From a virus, in the IMG/VR virus record IMGVR_UViG_3300022074_000342, positions 1 through 25,410 of that record: a DNA stretch of 25,410 nt. The stretch is one strand, 5' to 3'. Every line of letters begins with the position of its first letter. Position 1 is the first letter of the stretch. This document shows, piece after piece, positions 1-7,674 of the stretch. A program made the position numbers and the translations under genes. Below the pieces are notes generated by a model that was not told the origin of the DNA, ran no database searches, and worked only from the letters and a program-made list of their open reading frames with translations.

Positions 1-250
1 GGGTAAACTCGCTCCTCACCAGATCATCACCGCTTCCTCTCCAGGGCTCCGCCCAGTGTTGACGGGGCTTTCAGTAACCCTTGGAGATATGGAGAGATGA
101 TTTCGAAAAAATTATTTTGTACCAAGCATGTGTAATGATGAGCCGCGTCATTGCTGGGATGCGGGCAGATACGCCTAGATGTGAGAAACAAACTTTGCGA
201 ATGCTTCCTCTCCATCTCACCGCTCACAACGGCAGTTGTATCATTGTTCC
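1..250. other. Gene-free leader before the HNH/terminase genes; possible packaging (cos/pac) region
   Basis: I find no convincing gene here. The stretch has short repeats. GCTTCCTCTCCA occurs at 32-43 and again at 203-214. TCACCGCT occurs at 27-34 and 217-224, so the two blocks are arranged A-B at the left and B-A at the right. ATGGAGAG (89-96) is the inverse of CTCTCCAT (208-215). Phages that package from cos ends usually carry that site next to the terminase genes and often have an HNH gene beside them, as here. That makes a terminase recognition role possible, but nothing proves it. One plus-strand frame is open from the left edge to a TGA near 100 and cannot be judged. Confidence 0.3.
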
Positions 251-676
251 ATGGATCTGAAACGCAGGGCACGTAAGAAGCCATGGATGTCCGACAAGCG
301 CGGAAGGAATGCTCGCGACAAGGATGGCGAACTCCGCAAACCTTTTAAGGGCGCTGAGGCGTCTCAATCCAATAGTCTTTACAAGACAGCCGAGTGGATT
401 GCCACGAGGGAAGCTGTCCTGATGCGTGACCCCCTGTGTCAGTGGTGCCAGGCTTGCGGCTTGGCCGTGGAAGCGACAGAGGCTGACCACATTATTCCAG
501 CAAGTCACACGACCACCCGCGCAGAATTCTACGATCAGGACAACATTGTTGGAAGCTGCCGATCTTGTAACACCCGTCGAGCGAGCTACGCAGCGAAGGG
601 GGTCTACTACGAAACCAAGAAGGAATGGCAGGACTTTCTCCGCCGCAAGTATTTTCGCAAAAACACTAGAACATGA
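251..676 (+). CDS. HNH endonuclease, terminase-associated
   Basis: A 141-residue HNH-family nuclease. It has a zinc-type pair C63-x2-C66, the ADHIIP core with D79-H80, N98 in DNIVGSC, and a second pair C103-x2-C106 followed by N107. The first 40 residues are very basic. HNH proteins beside terminase genes in HK97-like cos phages help the terminase cut DNA at cos; that role is inferred here from position. The ATG at 251 is preferred over an upstream in-frame TTG at 236, which would add only five residues. There is no Shine-Dalgarno sequence. The stop overlaps the next start (ATGA, 673-676), so the two genes are probably translated together. Confidence 0.9.
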   Translation: MDLKRRARKKPWMSDKRGRNARDKDGELRKPFKGAEASQSNSLYKTAEWIATREAVLMRDPLCQWCQACGLAVEATEADHIIPASHTTTRAEFYDQDNIVGSCRSCNTRRASYAAKGVYYETKKEWQDFLRRKYFRKNTRT

Positions 677-1077
677 GTATGAGCTCATTGCTGATCGCGG
701 TTCGCAACACCCTGATCACTGACACAAACATCACCGCTAAGGTCAGCGCCGATAAGATTACGTTTGCCCGGCGCCCCCAGCGCGACCAGATGCCTGGCAT
801 GACCTTCAGCATCGGTACAGTCGCCTACGATGAGACAATCTTAGACGCAGACGCAGCGACCACATACCGAGTTAACATCAACGTGTATGGACGCACAGCT
901 CAAGAGACTACTGAAATTCACGATTTGGTGAAGGCCAACATCAAGGCATACGCCAGCTCTATCAGTCAACTTCCCGTACAGCCCTACAAGTCTGTGAGAT
1001 TAGAGGATGAGCGGTACACGGTCGATGTAGATAATAATCATGTAGCTTTGCTGGCAACCACTTGGCAGATTAGCTGA
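673..1077 (+). CDS. Tail terminator/tail-completion-like protein (DUF3168-like), displaced
   Basis: A 134-residue protein whose layout resembles the tail terminator family (DUF3168 / lambda gpU-like). There is an N-terminal helix, a strand region with RRPQRDQMPGMTFSI, a central beta segment TTYRVNINVYGRTAQE, a helix (IHDLVKANIKAYASS), and a C-terminal strand ending LLATTWQIS. Such proteins cap the tail tube and join it to the head. Most siphophages encode it just after the gp10-like neck gene and before the tail tube. Here that slot (9140-9163) is empty and the candidate lies between the HNH and small terminase genes. The assignment comes from pattern recognition only; a structure search is the deciding test. 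It overlaps both neighbours by 1-4 bases. Confidence 0.55.
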   Translation: MSMSSLLIAVRNTLITDTNITAKVSADKITFARRPQRDQMPGMTFSIGTVAYDETILDADAATTYRVNINVYGRTAQETTEIHDLVKANIKAYASSISQLPVQPYKSVRLEDERYTVDVDNNHVALLATTWQIS

Positions 1078-1559
1078 TGAGCAAACCGCTGGATAAAATG
1101 CGCATGGCCGTGCAGGAGCTGAATGAAAGCAAGCAGGGCGATGAAGTGAAAGAAGCTATTAGGAAGATAGGCGATGGAGACATGCAGCCCATCTTTCAAT
1201 TGGACGGTGATGGTGAGCGTCTCTTCAACATTGTAGTCGACTACCTTAGTGAGCGCGGCTTGATCGAGAGTGTAGACGTTATCACCATCACTATGCTGGC
1301 AAAGTCTTTAGCGATTTACATTGAGGTCGCCAGGCACATGCACGGTTACGGAGACGCCATTCAGATCTACCCCAACGGCACCAGCAACGTCTCTGGAGCT
1401 TTTACGGCTCTGAGCAAAGCCCAGGACCAAGTGCTTAAGCTGAGCGCGAAACTCGGCCTGAGCCCTATGGATAGATCTAGAATTCTTGGAGCGGCCAGCA
1501 ACGCCAAAGCCGCCAACGACAAAAGCAGCGAAGGCGACGATATTGACGAATTGATTTGA
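1077..1559 (+). CDS. terS: Terminase small subunit, P27 family
   Basis: A 160-residue DNA-recognition subunit of the packaging motor. It fits the P27-type small terminase: a helical middle with a D..ITMLAKSLAIYIEVARHM segment, a G-containing NGTSN turn, a helix KAQDQVLKLSAKLGLSP, and the family's closing LGLSPMDRSRIL motif. The tail after about residue 140 is acidic and low-complexity (KSSEGDDIDELI). It is placed directly before the large subunit and overlaps its TTG start by four bases (TTGA, 1556-1559). It overlaps the preceding gene by one base (TGATG). The DNA site it binds is unknown; repeats at 27-224 are candidates. Confidence 0.85.
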   Translation: MSKPLDKMRMAVQELNESKQGDEVKEAIRKIGDGDMQPIFQLDGDGERLFNIVVDYLSERGLIESVDVITITMLAKSLAIYIEVARHMHGYGDAIQIYPNGTSNVSGAFTALSKAQDQVLKLSAKLGLSPMDRSRILGAASNAKAANDKSSEGDDIDELI

Positions 1560-3316
1560 GCGTAGATGTTCGCGCACTAGAAAGAATGTGGGACTACGTG
1601 GAAGACGTAGTCGAGGAACGTATTGTGTCGTGTGAATACATTAAGAAAGCTTGTGAGCGATACATCAGCGATTGCGATCGCGAAGACTGGGAGTGGCGAT
1701 TTGACTTCCACACTGCGGCCAGATATGTAAATTTCATCGAACGTGTGTGCGTGCATACTCGTGGTGAGATGGCCGGAACCAAGTTCATTCTGGCGCCGTG
1801 GCAAGTATTCTTCGTAGGTCAACTCTTTGGCTGGGTGAGTAAGGGCGATGGAAGAATTCGCAGGTTTACAACAGCACACCTCTTTGTTGCGAGGAAAAAC
1901 GGTAAGTCCCAATTGGCCGCAGCCATAGCCCTGGCGATGTCGGTACTGGATGGCGACGGCGCACCCCAGCTCGTTACCGCAGCCACAAAAAGAGATCAGG
2001 CACGAGAAGTGTTCGATGAAATCTGTCGATGCATCAAGTCGAGCGCACCTCTGTCAAAGAGATTCAATGTCCATCGAACAGAGGTGAAAGCTCCTCGCGA
2101 CGGAATAATTAAACCGTTGTCATCTGACGCAAACACCCTTGACGGTCTCAATCTGAATCTAGCTGTGGTGGACGAATTTCACGCGATGAAAAACGCAGAC
2201 CTCTACCGAGTGCTGGCATCGTCCATGGGGTCACGCAAGTCCCCGATCATGTTGGCGATTACGACGGCAGGTTTTGTGGCTGATGGGCCGTGCGCTATGT
2301 TTATGTCGGCAGGTAAGTCAGTGCTGGACGGGGTCAAGGAGAATGATCGACTTCTTATTTTGCCCTACGAGATGGACGAGGGCGATGCTTGGGAAGACCC
2401 CAAGACATGGCTCAAATCAAACCCAAACCTTTCGGTCTCAATTAGTGAAGAGTACTTAAGCACTCAATGTCAAAACGCCAAACTCTACGGAAGCCGTTCT
2501 ATCACAGAATTTATGGTCAAGCACTTGAACGTGTTCGTTGGCTCAAGCGCCGTTTGGATCCCAGACGACGATTGGATGGCCGAGGGCAACTGCCGCCCGG
2601 TGTCCGATACACACGTCATAGACGAGAAAACGAACAAACCCGTCGCCTATCTCGGTCTCGATTTGGCCGCAACTGACGATATGACTGCCCTGGCTATATG
2701 CACTGGCAATGATGAGTTGGGTTGGGGATTTGAAATGCACTACTTCCTACCGGAAAGAGCGGTCGAGCGCAGGCTGGACAAAGATGAGAACAGCGTGTAC
2801 AGTCAGTTCCACGAGCTAGATAATGTACATCTTACCCCTGGGAACGTGACTGACTACAACGTCATCAGGCGACTCTTGAGCGGCCACTACGTTATGGACG
2901 GAAAGGTCGAGTACGATCCAGACAACCTCATGGAGAAGTACAACATCAAAGGCGTTGCCTACGACAGATGGAATTCACTTAACCTTATTAGAGACCTGGA
3001 GGGTGACGGTGTCCCCTGCGATCCGTTTGGTCAAGGATTCAGCAGCATGTCCTTCCCAAGCAAAGAGTACGAGAAGAATGCTTTGCAAGGCAAACTGCTT
3101 CACGGGGGAGACGAGGTGTTGAGGTGGATGATGGGCAACGTGAAGCTTCGCCTTGATCCGAGCGGGAACATCAAACCTGACAAATCTAAGAGCGGAGACA
3201 AGATTGACGGGGTGGTTGCAGCAGTCATGGCTATTGGTGAAGCCCTAACATTTGAGGAGGAGATAGAAAACGACTTCGAGTTCTTTATGGCGGTGGTCGG
3301 GGGCGATAGTGTGTAA
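1556..3316 (+). CDS. terL: Terminase large subunit (ATPase-nuclease)
   Basis: A 586-residue packaging motor of the HK97/P27-type Terminase_1 group. ATPase half: adenine-binding PWQVFF (81-86), Walker A ARKNGKS (112-118), Walker B AVVDEF with D206-E207, and the coupling motif TTAG (236-239). Nuclease half: D369 in YLGLDLAATDD, D470 in GVAYDRW, and D551 in DKIDGVVA, giving the expected RNase H-like acidic residues. The length is normal. The start is TTG at 1556 overlapping the terS stop; the first ATG is residue 11 (1586) and cannot be excluded. No ribosome-binding sequence is seen. A 50-base gap without clear signals separates it from the portal gene. Confidence 0.97.
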   Translation: MSVDVRALERMWDYVEDVVEERIVSCEYIKKACERYISDCDREDWEWRFDFHTAARYVNFIERVCVHTRGEMAGTKFILAPWQVFFVGQLFGWVSKGDGRIRRFTTAHLFVARKNGKSQLAAAIALAMSVLDGDGAPQLVTAATKRDQAREVFDEICRCIKSSAPLSKRFNVHRTEVKAPRDGIIKPLSSDANTLDGLNLNLAVVDEFHAMKNADLYRVLASSMGSRKSPIMLAITTAGFVADGPCAMFMSAGKSVLDGVKENDRLLILPYEMDEGDAWEDPKTWLKSNPNLSVSISEEYLSTQCQNAKLYGSRSITEFMVKHLNVFVGSSAVWIPDDDWMAEGNCRPVSDTHVIDEKTNKPVAYLGLDLAATDDMTALAICTGNDELGWGFEMHYFLPERAVERRLDKDENSVYSQFHELDNVHLTPGNVTDYNVIRRLLSGHYVMDGKVEYDPDNLMEKYNIKGVAYDRWNSLNLIRDLEGDGVPCDPFGQGFSSMSFPSKEYEKNALQGKLLHGGDEVLRWMMGNVKLRLDPSGNIKPDKSKSGDKIDGVVAAVMAIGEALTFEEEIENDFEFFMAVVGGDSV

Positions 3317-3366
3317 GGATGCTTGTCTCACAGAGTTGGTCATAGTTTAGCGCGTAATCTCCCTAC

Positions 3367-4599
3367 ATGGCTGAGAACCAAGGCACCCCCAGTATTTTCC
3401 GACGTATTTACGACAGTTTCAACGAGTCTCGCTACACTCAGCAGAACTCGCCCTTGTCGTACATGGGTCCGTCATCGCTTTTAAGCAATACGCTTGCGGG
3501 GATCAATAGCGGCGCTGAGTCATTACAACTCACGGCTGTGTACGCTTGCGTATCGAGAATCGCTGACACCATTGCAATGATGGAGGCGGGCGTGATCCGT
3601 GTGGGTCGTGACGGATCACGACGCAAGATGAAGAACAATCAGATTAACAACCTGATTAGCCGAGAGCCCAATGAGTACATCGGCGCCTATGAGTTCTTCC
3701 AAAGGATCGTCAGCGACGCTTTGCTGTATGGCACGGGGCACGCCTTCATTGATCGGAGCAATGCGAAGGTGCAGATGTACCACATTCCCGCAAGCCGGAT
3801 CACCGTCATCAACAACCCATTGACGGGGGAGAAGTTCTACAGCTACGATGGCGCTCCAACGAAGATTCCTCAGCGCGATATCCTAGAGATCCAAGCCTTC
3901 CGTGGCCTGAACCCGACGCACACGCAACTCCAAAACCTCGGCACAGCAAAAGCAGTCCAGGACTTTGGGTCAACGTTCTTCAAGAACGGAGGTATGCTTG
4001 GCGGCATCCTCAGCACCAAGGAGCATATGAGCGCGGAGCAAATGAAGCAAGCGCAGAGGACATGGGAGAGTGAGTATTCTGGCAGCCACAATGCCCACAA
4101 GGTAGCTATTCTCGGCGGCGGTTTTCAGTACCAACCACTTAGCGTTCCTCTTGAACAACTTCAGTTCCTGGAGATGAAGAAGTACAGCACAGAGGAGATT
4201 GCCCGGATGTATCAAGTGCCTCCCGCCATGATTGGCATGGAGAGCAATACCGCCTATAGCAACTATGAGCAACAAGTCTTGCAATTCCACCAAGGGTGCA
4301 TCTTGCCCTGGGTGCGCCGTATCGAACTTGAAATCGAGCGTAAGTTGTTGCGGGGCGATAAGAACTTGCAATGCGTGTTTGACGTCGACGTGTTGCTGCG
4401 AGCAGACAGTGAGAACAGAGCTAAGTTCTACCACTCCCTCCTGCAAGACGGCGTCATGTCAATCAATGAGGTGCGTGGTCGTGAAGGACTTGGTCCAGTT
4501 GATGGAGGCAATGAACACCACATCCTCATGAATTCAATCCCACTTAGCCGAATGAGCGACTACGCAGACTCGGTCACTAACACAACATCAGAAGAATAA
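3367..4599 (+). CDS. Portal protein, HK97 family
   Basis: A 410-residue portal of the HK97 family, forming the dodecameric DNA channel at one capsid vertex. Family signatures include LTAVYACVSRIADTIA near residues 55-72, the region NEYIGAYEFFQRIVSDALLYGTGHAFI, and the C-terminal EEIARMYQVPPAMIG followed by YSNYEQQVLQFHQGCILPWVRRIE. The length fits HK97-type portals. The short serine/glutamate-rich C-terminus (VTNTTSEE) is not conserved. The ATG at 3367 has no Shine-Dalgarno sequence. The stop overlaps the next gene's start by one base (TAATG). Confidence 0.96.
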   Translation: MAENQGTPSIFRRIYDSFNESRYTQQNSPLSYMGPSSLLSNTLAGINSGAESLQLTAVYACVSRIADTIAMMEAGVIRVGRDGSRRKMKNNQINNLISREPNEYIGAYEFFQRIVSDALLYGTGHAFIDRSNAKVQMYHIPASRITVINNPLTGEKFYSYDGAPTKIPQRDILEIQAFRGLNPTHTQLQNLGTAKAVQDFGSTFFKNGGMLGGILSTKEHMSAEQMKQAQRTWESEYSGSHNAHKVAILGGGFQYQPLSVPLEQLQFLEMKKYSTEEIARMYQVPPAMIGMESNTAYSNYEQQVLQFHQGCILPWVRRIELEIERKLLRGDKNLQCVFDVDVLLRADSENRAKFYHSLLQDGVMSINEVRGREGLGPVDGGNEHHILMNSIPLSRMSDYADSVTNTTSEE

Positions 4600-5000
4600 T
4601 GGCTGTACATCACTACAACTTGAAAGTCGTAATGTGCCGTGAGCGCGGCGACGAAAAAGCGGTTGGAAGCAAAACCTATTCTGAACCCACCCGCACCCCA
4701 TGGGTCTTTACTTTTGAATCCACTGACGTTACTGCCGCAGCCGCCGAAGCGGAATTCCTTGCCGCAATGGAAGCAGGTATTGCCAGCGCTCCGCAGCACA
4801 TCAAGCTAATTAAAAAATCTGGCGACGGCTCCCTCAAAGCCGCCCTAGACTCTTCAGCAACTGTCACGAACGACGAAGTCGCAGCGAGTGGGCCATATTC
4901 AGAACGAGTGGGCAAGGACGTTTTCCGCTATGAAATTGGTGTATCTACAACGTCAGCAGCAGACGCCCTTTCCAAGCGCACCGCTCACAACCTCTCCTAA
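4599..5000 (+). CDS. Hypothetical protein between portal and head-protease genes
   Basis: I do not recognise this 133-residue protein. The N-terminal 45 residues look like a small beta-rich unit (YNLKVVMCRERGDEK, TPWVFTFES). An alanine-rich helix follows (AAAAEAEFLAAMEAGIA), then a Ser/Thr/Ala-rich C-terminal half with no obvious fold. There is no signal peptide, membrane segment or catalytic motif. It is locked between the portal and the next gene by one-base TAATG overlaps at both ends, so it is made with the head proteins. It could be a minor head component or an accessory of the downstream module protein; this is context only. Confidence 0.75.
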   Translation: MAVHHYNLKVVMCRERGDEKAVGSKTYSEPTRTPWVFTFESTDVTAAAAEAEFLAAMEAGIASAPQHIKLIKKSGDGSLKAALDSSATVTNDEVAASGPYSERVGKDVFRYEIGVSTTSAADALSKRTAHNLS

Positions 5001-5785
5001 TGGCTGAAACCTACGGAGGATACCCAGACTCTGCAAAGGCAGCCGCCAGGCGCGCCTTGCGTCACCGTGACAAAAACGGGACGAAGTGTGGCACACCCGT
5101 AGGTTGGGAGCGCGCGAATCAGATTGCCTCTGGGGAGAAGCTTTCCCTGAAGACCATCAAGCGCACCTTCTCGTTTCTATCCCGGGCTGAGACATACAAC
5201 CAAACCAAATTCAAGAACGAGAAAGGGCAGGAGATTTGCGGCAGCATCATGTACGCCGCATGGGGCGGGACATCTATGCGAAGCTGGGCAAGCGGCATCA
5301 TCAATAAGGTGGAGGGCAGAAAGCAGTTGGGCACCGTAGATGGAGAACCCGTTTTCGACACCCCAGCGGCAGCAGAAGCATATGCCAAGGAGATTGGTTG
5401 CAGCGGGCACCATGAGCACGAGCTAGAAGGCAAGACGGTGTACATGGCTTGCACCAGTCATTCCGACGCAACCAACGATGAGCGGGCTGAGATCAGCGGG
5501 GCAATCAAAAAAGGATTGCAGAAGAAGGCCGACGATCACAACGCAAAGGTCACCGTGCCGCACAAAAAGACAAGTGTACGCACGCTGTCGGCAGTTTTCC
5601 GTCGAGGAGTAGGCGCATACAAAACGAACCCTGGCAGCGTTCGACCAACAGTAAAATCACCAGAGCAGTGGGCATATGCACGGGTGAACAGTTTTATTTA
5701 TGCCCTTAAGAATGAGAAATTTAGAAGCGGCAAGCACGACACGGACTTGTTCCCGAAAGGCCATCCGCTGAGCTCAAAAGACTAA
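5000..5785 (+). CDS. Three-module phage protein of unknown function (head gene cluster)
   Basis: A 261-residue protein with three parts. Module 1 (about 8-105) contains AKAAARRALRHRDK, VGWERANQIASGEKLS and YAAWGGTSMRSWAS; a similar uncharacterised domain is common beside phage portal and protease genes (from memory). Module 2 (about 113-157) has FDTPAAAEAYAKEIGC, then GHHEHELEGKTVYMAC; C134, H137, H138, H140, C151 and H154 could bind a metal (inference). Module 3 (about 190-261) carries FRRGVGAYKTNPGSVRP, QWAYARVNSFIYALKNE and LFPKGHPLSSK, a motif set recurring in phages and large viruses without known function. It lies two bases before the protease-capsid gene, suggesting a head-assembly role. 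Confidence 0.8.
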   Translation: MAETYGGYPDSAKAAARRALRHRDKNGTKCGTPVGWERANQIASGEKLSLKTIKRTFSFLSRAETYNQTKFKNEKGQEICGSIMYAAWGGTSMRSWASGIINKVEGRKQLGTVDGEPVFDTPAAAEAYAKEIGCSGHHEHELEGKTVYMACTSHSDATNDERAEISGAIKKGLQKKADDHNAKVTVPHKKTSVRTLSAVFRRGVGAYKTNPGSVRPTVKSPEQWAYARVNSFIYALKNEKFRSGKHDTDLFPKGHPLSSKD

Positions 5786-5787
5786 TC

Positions 5788-7617
5788 ATGGCTAACAACG
5801 TAGAAAAGCGATTTCTGACGAACGGCTTTGAGGTCCGTGCCGAAGAAGGCAAGCCCACTGTTGTGGAGGGCTATGCTGCTGTCTTTAATGATGAGACGGT
5901 GATCGGTGGATCCTTTGCTGAACGAATTGATCGCAATGCATTCAAAGGAGCTGACATGACCAACACGGTGGCTCTCTTCAACCATGACGTCAACAAACCT
6001 CTCGCTCGTGCTGGTCACGGCCTTGAGCTGTCTGTAGACGATCGTGGATTGAAGTACCGCTTTGAAGTTGGTAATCAAAGCTACGCAAAAGACCTGGTGG
6101 AAAACATCCGCCTCGGCAACGTCTCTACGAGCAGCTTCGGCTTCACCGTCCGCGACGATGAGTGGGAGATGCGAGATGAGATGAACTTACGCACCATCAA
6201 GGAAGTAGGACTACTCTTTGATGTGTCACCAACAACGCAAGGAGCGTACCCCACAACCGAAGTGGGCCTGCGCTCTATGGAGCTCGCCTTGGAAAACGAG
6301 GGAGTGCTTGCTGCTGAAGAAGAGGTAGCACGCATGTACCACGACAAGGACGAGGAGGAGGAAGAAGAGGACGAAGATCGCGACGAAGACGAGGACGAAG
6401 AGGAGGAGAAGGAGAACAAGTCCAAGCGATCTGAGGAAAAGGATGAGGAAGATTGCGGATGTGGTGACAACGAAATTAAGCCCGTACAACGCGAGGCTGA
6501 TCAAGAACTCGAAACGGCGGACGCCCCCGTCGCCGAAGAGAGCGATTCAATTATTCAACGGGGCGCAGAATCTGAAATCTCTATGAACGAAGAGAAAAAC
6601 GCACCAGCAGTGGTGCAAGGATTGGGCGACGCAGTCCAAAACGTCCGCGCCCGTTTTGATTTGGGCAAGGCCATCCGCGAAGCGGCTAGCGGTGGTCTCA
6701 CAGGACTCGAGGCCGAAATGAGCCAGGAAGGAAGCAGCGAGTTCCGTCAAGGTGGTGTAGCACCCGGTACAGGCATCAACATCCCGTCGATGCTCTTGCG
6801 TGCTGACGCAGTGCCTATGGCAACCGAAGCTGTGAACACCGTACAAGCTGCTGGTGGCGCTATCGCTACTGAGGTGCAAGGTCCAGTGGGTCGCTACCGT
6901 CCCGTGACCTTTGCTGACAAGATGGGTGTTCGTCGCATCACTGGTGTGACTGGAGACATCTCTATTCCTGTCCAGGGTAACAGCATCACAGTGTCTGAAA
7001 CAACCAATGAGACCACGGCTCAGGACTCAGCAAACATGACGTTCTCGTCCGTGACATTGTCACCAGACCGTATCTCGTCTCACACCAAGGCTTCGCAGAT
7101 GTTGCTCGCTCAGAACAGCTTCGACTTGCAAGCTTTCTTGGCTGACGATATGCGCCGTGGATTGGAGAATCAGTACAACGTCAAGCTGAAGGATGTCATC
7201 GAGGGTATCACTGAGCTTGACGCAAGCGACACCAGCCTTGCGAAGGAACACTACGCATACAAGCTCGAGGAGCTCTTGCGCGAAGGTGATGTTGATCCCG
7301 CTGGAGCATTCTTCTTGACTGAGCCCACGCTTTACCGCGAAATGCGTCAAGCTACCCTCGACGCTGGTTCAGGTGTGTTTGCCGCTACTTCTGCTAGCCG
7401 CATCGGAGAGTACGAAGCAATCGTTTCTACCCTCTTCACAAACGGCAACGCCTACATGGTGAAGCCAGAAGATTTGGTGGTCGCAGAGTGGGGTGGATTG
7501 AACATCCAGGTCGATCCTTACACCGAGGCGCACAAGGACGTGGTCCGGATCATTGCCAACATGTACGTGGACTGCAAGATCTTGCGTGCCGCAGGCGTGA
7601 AGGGTATTACGGAGTAA
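5788..7617 (+). CDS. Prohead protease-major capsid protein fusion (HK97 fold)
   Basis: One 609-residue reading frame joins two head proteins. Residues 1-170 are an HK97/U35-type prohead protease with VEGYAAVFN, catalytic-type His66 in ALFNHDVNKPLA, Ser116 in VSTSSFGF, and FDVSPTTQGAYPTTEVG. Residues 171-322 include an extremely acidic stretch (about 186-222), a CGCG motif and a region that could serve as scaffold. Residues 323-609 are an HK97-fold capsid: TGINIPSMLLRADAV, GRYRPVTFADKMGVRR, TFSSVTLSPDRISSHTKAS, FDLQAFLADDMRRGLENQYN and the C-terminal VVAEWGGLNIQVDPYTEAHKD. In most relatives protease and capsid are separate genes. An in-frame ATG at 6583 (Met266) could start a capsid-only product, though it has no clear ribosome site. 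Confidence 0.93.
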   Translation: MANNVEKRFLTNGFEVRAEEGKPTVVEGYAAVFNDETVIGGSFAERIDRNAFKGADMTNTVALFNHDVNKPLARAGHGLELSVDDRGLKYRFEVGNQSYAKDLVENIRLGNVSTSSFGFTVRDDEWEMRDEMNLRTIKEVGLLFDVSPTTQGAYPTTEVGLRSMELALENEGVLAAEEEVARMYHDKDEEEEEEDEDRDEDEDEEEEKENKSKRSEEKDEEDCGCGDNEIKPVQREADQELETADAPVAEESDSIIQRGAESEISMNEEKNAPAVVQGLGDAVQNVRARFDLGKAIREAASGGLTGLEAEMSQEGSSEFRQGGVAPGTGINIPSMLLRADAVPMATEAVNTVQAAGGAIATEVQGPVGRYRPVTFADKMGVRRITGVTGDISIPVQGNSITVSETTNETTAQDSANMTFSSVTLSPDRISSHTKASQMLLAQNSFDLQAFLADDMRRGLENQYNVKLKDVIEGITELDASDTSLAKEHYAYKLEELLREGDVDPAGAFFLTEPTLYREMRQATLDAGSGVFAATSASRIGEYEAIVSTLFTNGNAYMVKPEDLVVAEWGGLNIQVDPYTEAHKDVVRIIANMYVDCKILRAAGVKGITE

Positions 7618-7632
7618 GACTAACAACTAATG

Positions 7633-7663
7633 AAAGGGGTCAGGAAATGGCCTGGCCCCTTTT
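7633..7663 (+). terminator. Intrinsic terminator after the capsid gene
   Basis: Arms 7633-7644 and 7651-7662 form a 12-bp stem (one G-T wobble) around a six-base loop, ending in TTTT. It lies 16 bases after the capsid stop and 12 bases before the connector's ATG. Genes on both sides are co-directional, so it probably works as a partial terminator that lowers downstream transcription relative to the capsid. It also shows that the in-frame ATG at 7630 is not the connector start. Confidence 0.85.
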
Positions 7664-7674
7664 ATCCTATTTGC

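Noticed and set aside
2-100. Short plus-strand frame open from the left edge to a TGA near 100
   Set aside because: About 32 codons with no recognisable motif; it could be the end of a gene or chance.
224-688. 154-codon minus-strand open frame opposite the HNH gene
   Set aside because: It is antisense to a gene with clear HNH motifs and its product shows no recognisable pattern; an open shadow frame.
3317-3366. Possible promoter in the gap between large terminase and portal (TAATCT near the start)
   Set aside because: A TTGGTC-like box lies at the wrong spacing and no Bacteroidota TANNTTTG element is present.
3970-4446. 158-codon minus-strand frame opposite the portal gene
   Set aside because: The portal frame has unmistakable family motifs here; the opposite frame has none.
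6081-6504. Minus-strand frames rich in Ser or Leu/Val opposite the acidic linker
   Set aside because: They are the complement of the GAG/GAA/GAC tract, which necessarily gives Ser- or Leu/Phe-rich shadow proteins.
7630-7674. Longer N-terminus for the connector starting at the ATG at 7630
   Set aside because: The first 15 codons would be made from the terminator hairpin, and the family's N-terminal region begins after 7675.
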